Source: Lachnospiraceae bacterium (lineage in GTDB: Bacteria; Bacillota; Clostridia; Lachnospirales; Lachnospiraceae). Taken from it: a stretch of 6,084 nt of DNA. Both the position numbers and the translations under genes were made by a program. Shown one piece after another: positions 1-6,061 of the stretch (positions are counted from its first letter, which is position 1; each line of letters begins with the position of its first letter). The stretch covers positions 1-6,084 of the forward strand of contig JAFTXF010000061.1 in assembly GCA_017461685.1 (NCBI GenBank), given 5' to 3'. A model generated the notes under the pieces. That model ran no database searches and was not told the DNA's origin. It saw nothing but the letters and a program-made list of their open reading frames with translations.

Positions 1-536
1 ATACCCTGTGCTGTTTCCGGACGAAGATATAAGGTATTCTTGGCGTCCTCTGTAACACCCTGGAAGGTCTTAAACATCAGGTTAAACTGTCTGATATCGG
101 TAAAGTTGTGCTTGCCGCAACTAGGGCAAGGAATCTGATGCTCTTCTACGAAGTTCTTCATCTGTTCCTGGCTCCATGCGTCAACACTTTCTGTCAATGC
201 AATACCATTCTCTGCGCAGAAATCTTCAATCAGCTTATCTGCACGGAATCTTTCCTTACATTCCTTACAGTCCATAAGCGGGTCAGAGAAACCGCCCAAG
301 TGACCGGAAGCCACCCATGTCTGTGGGTTCATTAAGATTGCACAGTCTACACCTACGTTGTAAGGATTTTCCTGTACAAACTTCTGCCACCATGCTTTTT
401 TTACGTTGTTCTTTAATTCAACGCCTAAGTTACCGTAATCCCAGGTATTGGCAAGACCACCATAAATCTCGCTGCCCGGATATACGAAACCTCTCGCTTT
501 TGCCAAAGCTACAATTTTTTCCATTGTTTTTTCCAT
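1..536 (-). CDS. glyS: Glycyl-tRNA synthetase (single-subunit class II type), N-terminal part, runs off window
   Basis: Cytoplasmic enzyme that charges tRNA-Gly with glycine using ATP. The first 178 residues are visible and the gene leaves the window at base 1; family members of this homodimeric type are roughly 460 residues, so well over half is missing. Visible signatures are GSEIYGGLANTWDYGNLG (residues 21-38), the glycine-recognition stretch ASGHLGGFSDPL (76-87), two CxxC pairs (C90/C93 and C137/C140) fitting the inserted zinc site, and the start of class II motif 2, LRPETAQG (171-178). The ATG at 536 is preceded by GAGGAG with an 8-nt spacer; a second Met at residue 5 is a less well placed alternative. 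The start lies 15 nt after the lipoprotein stop, so the two are probably co-transcribed. The type is the eukaryote/archaea-like alpha2 enzyme, not the separate GlyQ/GlyS alpha2beta2 enzyme. No frameshift is seen. Confidence 0.96.
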   Translation of the reverse strand, partial: MEKTMEKIVALAKARGFVYPGSEIYGGLANTWDYGNLGVELKNNVKKAWWQKFVQENPYNVGVDCAILMNPQTWVASGHLGGFSDPLMDCKECKERFRADKLIEDFCAENGIALTESVDAWSQEQMKNFVEEHQIPCPSCGKHNFTDIRQFNLMFKTFQGVTEDAKNTLYLRPETAQG

Positions 537-551
537 GATATAATCTCCTCT

Positions 552-1118
552 TTATTTATAAACTACATAATACGGCCCGGAGGACTCCCCTGCCGGCTGT
601 ACGTCTGTTTTTCCAATCAAGCTTAAGTTCTCACTGTAATAAAGCACATTTCCGTCACATCTTACGGCAACGTCCTCATTCCACACAAAAAGCTGGTACT
701 TTTTCAGTACTTCATCTCCTATGGTAACCGTACTGCCCTTCTTTGCCGATAGAAGCTTTGTATCTGACTTGAAGCCTTCCTTTAAGGCCTGTGCCACCGT
801 GCCGTAAAAACAGCTGGTATCCATAAACTCTGCATAATCGGACAGAGAATCAAAAGCATAAGCAAAATTTAAAACTCCTTCTTCCACTGTAGCCCCTGTA
901 ATCTGCACCCCGGTGCCGTAATCCTGCACCTCTTCTTTAGCCATATCCATAAGCTCATTCAAATCATAGGCCGGATCCGAAAAATCAGAGATAATGGTAT
1001 AAGCAGCGCCTCCTTCTCTGGAAATGCTTAGGGTGTCTGTCTCTATCGCAGACTGCCCGCACCCTGTCAAACACATTGCAGTTCCCAAGATAAGCCCTAC
1101 AATCGTTGTCTTCTTCAT
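552..1118 (-). CDS. Small predicted lipoprotein of unknown function
   Basis: A 188-residue protein with a lipoprotein signal peptide: basic MKK, a hydrophobic core (about residues 5-17), and the lipobox LTGC with C20 as the expected lipidated residue. It is therefore predicted to be anchored on the outer face of the membrane. The mature part is acidic and has no catalytic motif that I recognise; it resembles small secreted lipoproteins common in Lachnospiraceae (recalled, not searched). Cysteines at 103 and 154 could form a disulfide. The ATG at 1118 has AAGGAG five nt upstream, which fixes the start. Its promoter sits inside the recO terminator, and glyS begins 15 nt downstream, so it appears to be the first gene of a lipoprotein-glyS unit. 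No role in tRNA charging is implied by the sequence; the pairing may only reflect shared expression. The real-gene call is firm, the function is unknown. Confidence 0.88.
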   Translation of the reverse strand: MKKTTIVGLILGTAMCLTGCGQSAIETDTLSISREGGAAYTIISDFSDPAYDLNELMDMAKEEVQDYGTGVQITGATVEEGVLNFAYAFDSLSDYAEFMDTSCFYGTVAQALKEGFKSDTKLLSAKKGSTVTIGDEVLKKYQLFVWNEDVAVRCDGNVLYYSENLSLIGKTDVQPAGESSGPYYVVYK

Positions 1119-1151
1119 AATATCTCCTTATTTTGCATATAGTCAAGTTAC

Positions 1152-1180
1152 ATTATAAACAAAAACTCCAAGTTTTTCAA
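1152..1180 (-). promoter_or_regulatory. Sigma-A-type promoter for lipoprotein-glyS, overlapping the recO terminator
   Basis: On the minus strand, TTGAAA (1175-1180, 5 of 6 to consensus) and TATAAT (1152-1157, 6 of 6) are separated by exactly 17 nt. The expected start of transcription is near 1145, giving a leader of about 27 nt before the lipoprotein ATG at 1118. The -35 box occupies the loop and inner stem of the recO terminator and covers part of the recO stop codon; the -10 box overlaps the end of its U-rich tail. Promoter strength and the start point are inferred from consensus only. Confidence 0.75.
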
Positions 1181-1190
1181 CCTAGAGTTT
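1154..1190 (-). terminator. Rho-independent terminator at the end of recO
   Basis: Reading the minus strand, arms AAACTCTAGGTT (1190-1179) and AACTTGGAGTTT (1174-1163) pair over 12 positions, including two G-U pairs, closed by a GAAA tetraloop (1178-1175). A U-rich run follows directly (TTTTTGTTTA counting the last stem bases). The left arm contains the last recO codons and the first base of its TGA. The T-tract is present only in the minus direction, so the element is oriented to end the peptidase-era-yqzL-recO unit. Confidence 0.85.
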
Positions 1191-1827
1191 CGATTATTTC
1201 CAGACTTTTAAATTTTTTATCCATACATTTATCGCAATATCTGGCCGCGCACCGGCATAATTCCTTTAAAACCTCCTCCGTCACGGTAAAACGGAACAGC
1301 TTCTCTATGGGGAACTGCGCAATATACTGAATCGCATAGGCACAGGTGCTGTCCGGGTCGATATCCGGAAATATCCCCGGGAATTCACCGTTTACTACAA
1401 TCGCCTTTATTTCAAAAATAGCCCTCACCAGTCGATTATCATAGGCCGGATGAATCAGTGCCCTGAGGGCCTGATATAAAAGCTTTAACAGTTCCTTGTC
1501 ATCGTTATTTTCCCTGCCGTAATAATCCGCAATCTCCATAAAATAAATTCCAATGTATGCACCTGCAAAATCATCCCGCAGGGCTTCGAAGAAATTATCG
1601 ATATGTACTTCCTGCAGGGTATAAGCACTCCTGCCGGGATATAATTTAAAGGTACCAAAGCAAAAGGGGTTGGTAGAAGCCATAAACCGGTTGCCCGGTC
1701 GTCTGGCTCCTCTGGCAAAGGCGCTGAGCTTCCCCCGCTCCTTTGTCAGAATAACCACCCTTCTGTCATATTCACCTATTGGTTCTGATTTGAGAATCAT
1801 CCCTGTCACACATATTAAATCCTGCAT
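1177..1827 (-). CDS. recO: DNA repair protein RecO (zinc-motif-less short form)
   Basis: RecO works with RecR (and RecF) to load RecA onto SSB-coated single-stranded DNA in gap and break repair, and it anneals complementary strands. The 216-residue product shows the N-terminal OB-fold signature: VTGMILKSEPIGEYDRRVV (8-26), then LTKERGKLSAFARGARRP (27-44) and SAYTLQEV (67-74), followed by the helical domain with YIGIYFMEIADYY (91-103). Many homologues are about 240-255 residues and carry a CxxC...CxxC zinc finger; here that segment is reduced to GEFPGIFPDIDPDS (147-160). A different cysteine cluster, C191, C193, C198 and C201, sits near the C-terminus. The ATG at 1827 is the only usable in-frame start, as a TAA lies 11 codons upstream. 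Its best Shine-Dalgarno (AGAGAGG) is about 15 nt away, so initiation probably depends on translation of the overlapping upstream gene. The gene ends inside an intrinsic terminator. Confidence 0.95.
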   Translation of the reverse strand: MQDLICVTGMILKSEPIGEYDRRVVILTKERGKLSAFARGARRPGNRFMASTNPFCFGTFKLYPGRSAYTLQEVHIDNFFEALRDDFAGAYIGIYFMEIADYYGRENNDDKELLKLLYQALRALIHPAYDNRLVRAIFEIKAIVVNGEFPGIFPDIDPDSTCAYAIQYIAQFPIEKLFRFTVTEEVLKELCRCAARYCDKCMDKKFKSLEIIETLG

Positions 1828-1957
1828 AGGTGTTATTAAAATCCTCTCTGGAATTTGTTACTTCTTCTGTACCGTAACGGCACACCGCCGTATATGCCAG
1901 ATAATCTGCAATACAGCCTGTTTTTGCAAACTTGTTCCAATATTCATCCTTAGTCAT
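1772..1957 (-). CDS. YqzL-like small protein between era and recO
   Basis: A 61-residue protein of unknown function. Its N-terminal half, with W7, F10, T13-G14, I16 and Y19-L20 in the pattern W..F..TG.I..YL, resembles the short YqzL proteins found between era and recO in Bacillus (recalled similarity, not searched). No signal peptide or membrane segment is seen, so it is probably cytoplasmic. An ATG at 1975 would add six residues, but the ATG at 1957 has a perfect GGAGGTG six nt upstream and is the better start. The last 18 codons, including the stop, overlap recO out of frame by 56 nt, and this tail (residues 44-61) is hydrophilic and may be unconserved. The overlap suggests that its translation feeds ribosomes to the poorly initiated recO. 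Gene reality is supported by position, Shine-Dalgarno and motif; function is unknown. Confidence 0.75.
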   Translation of the reverse strand: MTKDEYWNKFAKTGCIADYLAYTAVCRYGTEEVTNSREDFNNTYAGFNMCDRDDSQIRTNR

Positions 1958-1963
1958 GTTCGG

Positions 1964-1970
1964 CACCTCC
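1964..1970 (-). promoter_or_regulatory. Shine-Dalgarno GGAGGTG deciding the yqzL-like start
   Basis: Minus-strand GGAGGTG matches the anti-Shine-Dalgarno of 16S rRNA over seven bases and lies six nt before the ATG at 1957. It also lies within the first codons that an ATG at 1975 would use, so it argues against that longer start. Confidence 0.8.
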
Positions 1971-2047
1971 ACCATACTTAGTATCTGTATGGCGGTGTAA
2001 TCTATACTGGAACTAATTGGTTATTGCCATGCGAAATAAGGATTTTA

Positions 2048-2076
2048 CAGAGCGCAAAACACGCTTTTCCGCTTTG
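2048..2076 (-). other. Imperfect hairpin in the era to yqzL-like intergenic gap
   Basis: The 116-nt gap after era (1976-2091) holds one fair palindrome. On the minus strand CAAAGCG pairs with CGCTCTG (7 positions, one G-U), then a G-G mismatch, then AAAA with TTTT around a GCGTG loop. No U-tract follows on this strand, so it is not a standard terminator; it could be an mRNA processing or stability element. Elsewhere in the gap a weak promoter-like pair (TGGCAA, 17 nt, TATAGA at 2001-2029) is not convincing. Nothing else is seen there. Confidence 0.35.
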
Positions 2077-2091
2077 GCTTAGAACAAGTGA

Positions 2092-2994
2092 TTACTTGCC
2101 GTCTTTTGGATTGTAGCCAAAATTTTTCATCAAAAAATCACTGTCCCGCCAGTCCTTCTTTACCTTGACCCAAAGCTGTAAATTCACCTGCATCTCCACC
2201 AAGTCCTCGATATCCGGTCTGGCCTGCATACCGATTTTTTTAAGCATGGAGCCGCCTTTCCCGATAATAATACCCTTGTGGGAATCACGCTCGCATACGA
2301 TGGTTGCATCGATATCCACAATATTTTCGCGGTATTTCATGCTGTCCACCGATACTGCAATACCGTGAGGTATTTCATCGGATAATAAGCGCAGGGTCTT
2401 TTCACGAATTAACTCTGATACAATCTGGCGAATCGGCTGGTCAGTCACCGTATCCTCATCATAAAATGCTTCGCCGTACGGTAAATACTTGAAAATACAA
2501 GAAATCAAGGTGTCGGTATTGGTGCCCTTCAGCGCAGAAACCGGCACGATTTCCTCAAAATCCAGCTGCTTACGGTAGGTATCAATAAATTCTAAAACTT
2601 CGCCCTTTTTCACAGTATCTACTTTATTGATAACCAAAATCTTCGGTGTCTTGGTCTTCTTTAACTGTTCAATAATATACTGCTCGCCGGCACCGATATA
2701 ATTGGTAGGTTCCACCAGCCACAAAATTACGTCCACCTCGGACAGGGTACGCTGTGCCACACCTACCATGTAATCTCCCAGTTTATTTTTGGCCTTGTGG
2801 ATCCCCGGCGTGTCCAAAAATACAATCTGTCCTTCCTCACTGGTATAAACCGTCTGAATACGGTTTCTGGTAGTCTGTGGTTTATTGGAGGTAATGGCAA
2901 TCTTCTGACCAATCAAGTGGTTCATCAGAGTAGACTTGCCTACATTCGGCCTGCCAATCAAAGTGGCAAAGCCTGCTTTATACTGTTCACTCAT
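2092..2994 (-). CDS. era: GTPase Era, 30S ribosome assembly factor
   Basis: Era binds the 3' end of 16S rRNA and helps the small ribosomal subunit mature, coupling this to GTP hydrolysis and growth; it acts in the cytoplasm and at the membrane face. The 300-residue product is the usual family length and complete. GTPase motifs are in order: G1 GRPNVGKS (14-21), G2 threonines at 41-42 in QTTRNRIQ, G3 DTPG (61-64), G4 NKVD (123-126) and G5 SAL (153-155). The C-terminal KH RNA-binding domain has GIIIGKGGSMLKKIG (241-255) with the GxxG loop at 245-248, then LWVKVKKDWRDSD (274-286). The ATG at 2994 is preceded by GGAG with a 6-nt spacer. It starts 31 nt after the M16C stop with no terminator between, so it is in the same operon, and it precedes yqzL-like and recO as in many Bacillota. 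Nothing abnormal is seen. Confidence 0.97.
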   Translation of the reverse strand: MSEQYKAGFATLIGRPNVGKSTLMNHLIGQKIAITSNKPQTTRNRIQTVYTSEEGQIVFLDTPGIHKAKNKLGDYMVGVAQRTLSEVDVILWLVEPTNYIGAGEQYIIEQLKKTKTPKILVINKVDTVKKGEVLEFIDTYRKQLDFEEIVPVSALKGTNTDTLISCIFKYLPYGEAFYDEDTVTDQPIRQIVSELIREKTLRLLSDEIPHGIAVSVDSMKYRENIVDIDATIVCERDSHKGIIIGKGGSMLKKIGMQARPDIEDLVEMQVNLQLWVKVKKDWRDSDFLMKNFGYNPKDGK

Positions 2995-3025
2995 ACGCTT
3001 CTCCGTTCTGTCTTTTGTAACTATT

Positions 3026-4732
3026 TTAAAACATCTGTCTTATATTGTCAAAAACATCTTTTGCATGGTTGATTTTCTCTGCATTGCCCACGACGCAAAC
3101 CGCCCCCTCAGACATAAATGCCCTGATGTGGTCTGCCAATGCTCTGATATCTGCCGGAGTACAGTTTAATACCTGTTTTCTTTCTAACTGCACTTCCGCT
3201 TCTGTCTTGCCGGTCATAAAGCCTCCCAGGGAATAAATACCCAGCGTTGCCGGCGTCATCGGCGTATCCATATCGCTGACAGCTCCGATAACATACTGGG
3301 TCATCGTGCGCTCGTCTGCCCGGAAAGCAGCGATTGCCTCTGCCGCGTCCTCATATACCTTCAACGTCCGTTCTAAATTCGGGTCTCTGTAGGATACAAA
3401 ATAACTGTCACCGGTCTTGCCGAAGGCACACATACAACCGTAAGCACCGCCCTTGACACGCACCTGATTCCACAAATATTCGTAACCCATAATTACCTTT
3501 AATACCTTAAAGGCACCAGTGTATTCATAGCCCTTTTTGAAGAAATTGCCGGCAGAGCATACATACTGTACCTGCCCCGAAGTCATAAAGCCCTCGTTAC
3601 GTTTCACAACCTCCGGCTCAAAGCTGCCGGTACGAACCGGGCCGGTATAAAGCTTCTCTGCAAGCCCCGGCAGTACCCGGGCCCACTTTGTAATGCCTGC
3701 CTCTTCGGCTGTGATGTCAGACATAAAATTCTCCTTACGGAAAATAATGTGGCAAAGTTCGGCCAGATTCTCGGCAATATCATATTTTCTGGCTTCAAAG
3801 TCACGTTCCAGTTCCTCCAAAAAATAATACAGGCTGATACCGTTCATCACCTCATTGATGGCAGCTACCCTGCTAAAATAAGACATGGCTCTCATAGCAG
3901 CTACTGTGTGACCTGCTCCGCTCAACTGGCTCTGCAGCCGTGATTTTCCCTCAGCAATAATCTCGTACAGGCGCTTTGTATCGGAATACACGGTATCTAA
4001 CAGAATCTCCTCCATCAAAGTCGCTGCCGCCTCTATGTCCTCATACATCATCTTACCTTTTAATTCAAAAGTAACCGTTGCCTTGTTAAAATCATCTGCA
4101 TGCGTATAAATATTGGTCACAGGCGATATGCCGCCGCTTACCAGATTGGTCTCATGGAATAAATCGCTGTAGCTGTGCTTCGTGTTATCCATGTACCCCA
4201 TGCAGGCTCTTAAAAGACCAATATACGGGAACAACTCCTGCGGTACCTGTGCCGTATCAAACATCAGACGTACATAAGCGATACCATTGGTATATACCGG
4301 ATGGGTTAAAAGCTTCGTCCCTTGAACAATCTGCAGTTCATTGATATAAGGCTGAATATCCTTTTTTAAATCTTCTCTGTTTAAAAGCGGTATGCGGGCA
4401 ATACTTTCCGGGCTGTCCGGACTGTCCTGATATGCCTCCAGTGCCTCCATGTCAGACATAATCCGTACAAGTTCTTCCTCACTCATGCTGCCTTTTTTCT
4501 TTTGCAGCCTGTCGGCAAAGGCCTTCTCCCGCTTGGCAGTAAGTCCTGCCTCCGGATACATAACTACAACACTTTTATGATTATTTTTTAAAATATACCG
4601 CTCTACAAGTTCTTCAAAATATCCCTGTCCGGCCTTCTCCTTTAAAGAAGCATACACATGGTCCAGCTCCAGGTGTATAAAAGGTGCGTCATCACAATAA
4701 TTCCAACCGCCCATAGCGTCTAAGCCCAGCAA
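3026..4732 (-). CDS. C-terminal M16C peptidase fragment (open frame after the stop)
   Basis: This is the part of the peptidase frame that could be called as a separate gene, 568 codons opening with TTG at 4732. It covers the helical hinge (about residues 35-110 of this fragment), the M16C-associated region with LTHPVYTNGIAYVRLMFDT (142-160), and the C-half whose RVKGGAYG (425-432) supplies the Arg and Tyr that complete the active site in M16C enzymes. It lacks the zinc ligands and cannot be catalytic alone. The TTG start is probably spurious: it falls in the middle of a conserved domain, and the nearest purine run (AAAGGG) is only four nt away. There is no in-frame ATG, GTG or TTG earlier, back to the stop at 4892. 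The stop at 3026 is 31 nt before era. The coding sequence is certain as peptidase sequence; independent expression is doubtful. Confidence 0.5.
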   Translation of the reverse strand: MLGLDAMGGWNYCDDAPFIHLELDHVYASLKEKAGQGYFEELVERYILKNNHKSVVVMYPEAGLTAKREKAFADRLQKKKGSMSEEELVRIMSDMEALEAYQDSPDSPESIARIPLLNREDLKKDIQPYINELQIVQGTKLLTHPVYTNGIAYVRLMFDTAQVPQELFPYIGLLRACMGYMDNTKHSYSDLFHETNLVSGGISPVTNIYTHADDFNKATVTFELKGKMMYEDIEAAATLMEEILLDTVYSDTKRLYEIIAEGKSRLQSQLSGAGHTVAAMRAMSYFSRVAAINEVMNGISLYYFLEELERDFEARKYDIAENLAELCHIIFRKENFMSDITAEEAGITKWARVLPGLAEKLYTGPVRTGSFEPEVVKRNEGFMTSGQVQYVCSAGNFFKKGYEYTGAFKVLKVIMGYEYLWNQVRVKGGAYGCMCAFGKTGDSYFVSYRDPNLERTLKVYEDAAEAIAAFRADERTMTQYVIGAVSDMDTPMTPATLGIYSLGGFMTGKTEAEVQLERKQVLNCTPADIRALADHIRAFMSEGAVCVVGNAEKINHAKDVFDNIRQMF

Positions 4733-4891
4733 TATACCCTTTGGATATCTGCCGTAATCAGCCTCTTTGTACCGAAATTCAAAATAATGCAGAGCTGCCT
4801 TGATAGCTTTAGGCTCAAAACCCTCTTTAACAATGTGGGTCAGTTCCTTTTCGATAATTTCTACAAAAGCTTCTTTCTGTGACTGTTCTGC

Positions 4892-4894
4892 TTA
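4892..4894 (-). other. In-frame TAA interrupting the M16C peptidase
   Basis: Codon 354 reads TAA in the context AAG-TAA-GCA. One-base changes from a sense codon that would yield it include GAA, CAA, AAA, TCA, TTA, TAT and TAC. The base after the stop is G, not the C that favours readthrough. TAA is neither a selenocysteine nor a pyrrolysine codon. Confidence 0.9.
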
Positions 4895-5953
4895 CTTGGC
4901 TACAATACTGAAAAACGGCTGATACACATCCTGCTCGTAATCAGAATAAACATCCTTGCCGATTCCGGCCTCCACCAGTGCCTGCTTCACAGGTGCTCCC
5001 GGTGCAGAACAAAGGGCATAGTCCAAAATCTGCAGAGCCAGACAAAGCTCCGGATCCAGACTGGTACCTGCGGAAACATTGTAAGATAAATATGCCTTAC
5101 CTGCAGTATCCTCACCTTCCATCACCGGATAAGGCTTCACTACCTCTACCGGTTTCTCAAAGGCCTTCTGTGCCAAAATACGTGTATCTAAATCTGTAAT
5201 TTTATCAAAATCCTTTAAATACTGCTCATGAATAAATAAAAGCTTCTCCCATACATCCATATTACCGTACAAATAGATAAAGCTGTTGGAAGGATGGTAA
5301 AGAGTACTGTGAAATTCTAAAAATTTCTCATAAGTAAGCTCCGGTATCACCTCCGGATCTCCGCCGGAATTCAGACTATAGCAAGTATCCGGATACAGAG
5401 AATTAAACACCTCCGTGTCATGCAGCTCGTCTGCATCTGACATGGCTCCCTTCATTTCATTATACACAACACCGTTTACGGTAAGAGGCGCTTCCGGACT
5501 TTCTAACTCATAATGCCAGCCCTCCTGCCTGAATATATTCTCCTCCGCGTAAATATTCGGATAAAATACGGCATCCAGGTATACATGCATCAAATTCTGA
5601 AAATCACGGTCATTGCAGCTGGCTACCGGATAAAGCGTCCTGTCCGGATATGTCACTGCATTCAAATACGTATTTAAGGAGCCCTTGGCCAGTGCAATAA
5701 AAGGATCCTTCACAGGGAAATGCTTAGAACCGCAAAGCACGCTGTGCTCTAAAATATGGGGCACACCTGTAGAATCCGTAGGCGGTGTACGAAATCCGAT
5801 AAAAAAGACTTTATTCTCGTCGTCATTGGAAATCACCGCAACTCTGGCACCGGTACCTTTATGGGTAAGCCTGTAAAGTGTGGAATTTAAGTCCTTGCTT
5901 TCGCGCTCTTCCTTTATTTCAAAATATTGTAAAACCTGTTCCTTTATATTCAT
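4892..5953 (-). CDS. N-terminal M16C peptidase fragment with the zinc site
   Basis: The 353-residue product that would be made if the internal stop is real. It carries the inverted zinc motif HILEH (H66, E69, H70) and the third zinc ligand E166 in GVVYNEMKGAMSD (161-173), a spacing typical of M16C. No signal peptide is present, so a cytoplasmic location is expected. The start at 5953 is supported by GAGGTGA upstream and by a strong promoter. The frame ends at SIVAK followed by TAA, where homologues continue through the second half of their N-terminal clamshell lobe, so the fragment would lack part of that lobe, the hinge and the entire C-half. It should be unable to form the closed chamber and is expected to be inactive or unstable, although the catalytic zinc residues are intact. 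Confidence 0.7.
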   Translation of the reverse strand: MNIKEQVLQYFEIKEERESKDLNSTLYRLTHKGTGARVAVISNDDENKVFFIGFRTPPTDSTGVPHILEHSVLCGSKHFPVKDPFIALAKGSLNTYLNAVTYPDRTLYPVASCNDRDFQNLMHVYLDAVFYPNIYAEENIFRQEGWHYELESPEAPLTVNGVVYNEMKGAMSDADELHDTEVFNSLYPDTCYSLNSGGDPEVIPELTYEKFLEFHSTLYHPSNSFIYLYGNMDVWEKLLFIHEQYLKDFDKITDLDTRILAQKAFEKPVEVVKPYPVMEGEDTAGKAYLSYNVSAGTSLDPELCLALQILDYALCSAPGAPVKQALVEAGIGKDVYSDYEQDVYQPFFSIVAK

Positions 5954-5970
5954 ATGGATGTCACCTCGAG

Positions 5971-5998
5971 ATTATATATAAATAAATGTTGGGGTCAA
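5971..5998 (-). promoter_or_regulatory. Sigma-A-type promoter for the M16C-era-yqzL-recO unit
   Basis: On the minus strand TTGACC (5993-5998, 5 of 6) and TATAAT (5971-5976, 6 of 6) are separated by 16 nt of AT-rich spacer. The start point expected about 7 nt downstream (near 5964) falls inside the Shine-Dalgarno GAGGTGA (5961-5967), so the leader would be only about 10-13 nt. Either transcription starts a few bases early, keeping AGGTGA, or initiation is close to leaderless. Confidence 0.75.
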
Positions 5999-6010
5999 AA
6001 GATACCTTAC

Positions 6011-6042
6011 GGATTGTTACGTGCTTCGCACTCCCACAATCC
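6011..6042 (-). repeat. Compound inverted repeat upstream of the M16C promoter
   Basis: Outer arms GGATTGT (6042-6036) and ACAATCC (6017-6011) pair perfectly over 7 bp, and an inner GTGC-GAA-GCAC (6031-6021) forms a 4-bp stem with a triloop, separated by a small internal loop. It lies just upstream of the -35 box, so it is not in the predicted peptidase leader. No U-tract follows immediately on either strand. It looks like a palindromic intergenic element or the 3' region of an upstream transcript. Confidence 0.5.
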
Positions 6043-6061
6043 TGCCCAATATTCGGATATC

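Larger units (their letters stand above)
3026..5953 (-). pseudogene. M16C (PreP/Cym1-like) zinc metallopeptidase gene split by one in-frame stop
   Basis: Taken as one reading frame, the gene spans 975 codons, the normal size for M16C presequence-protease-like enzymes, which form a clamshell chamber and degrade short peptides in the cytoplasm. A single TAA at codon 354 (4892-4894) interrupts it. The next codon and all that follow remain in the same frame, and the 53 codons between the stop and the first possible downstream start read as good family sequence, for example YFEFRYKEADYGRYPKG. The expected order is present: catalytic M16 domain, second N-half domain (broken), M16C-associated region from about residue 520, and C-half with RVKGGAY (832-838). 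No other stop or frameshift is seen across almost 3 kb, so decay has barely begun or the stop is a sequence error. UAA also ends era, the lipoprotein and this gene, so reassignment of the codon is unlikely. GAGGTGA lies 7 nt upstream of the start at 5953. Confidence 0.8.

Noticed and set aside
108..335. Plus-strand open frame of 75 codons opposite glyS
   Set aside because: It lies entirely antisense to a well-conserved glycyl-tRNA synthetase frame, has no Shine-Dalgarno and no recognisable protein signature. The same applies to the other plus-strand frames opposite recO, era and the peptidase.
1485..1718. Minus-strand 77-codon frame inside recO
   Set aside because: It is a shifted frame within the strongly recognisable RecO coding sequence and has no protein features of its own.
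2001..2029. Promoter for the yqzL-like gene and recO (TGGCAA, 17 nt, TATAGA)
   Set aside because: The -35 matches consensus at only 3 of 6 positions and the -10 is imperfect; such matches are expected by chance in AT-rich DNA.
2085..2098. Small inverted repeat CAAGT-GATT-ACTTG over the era stop codon
   Set aside because: A 5-bp stem with no U-tract is too weak to call a terminator.
4730..4732. TTG as a true start of an independent downstream peptidase gene
   Set aside because: Conserved peptidase sequence continues upstream of it in the same frame back to the TAA, so the TTG is an internal leucine codon and not a natural gene boundary.
4892..4894. Reassigned or recoded UAA in the peptidase
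   Set aside because: UAA terminates era, the lipoprotein and the peptidase itself in this window, and UAA is not a selenocysteine or pyrrolysine codon; the following base is also unfavourable for readthrough.
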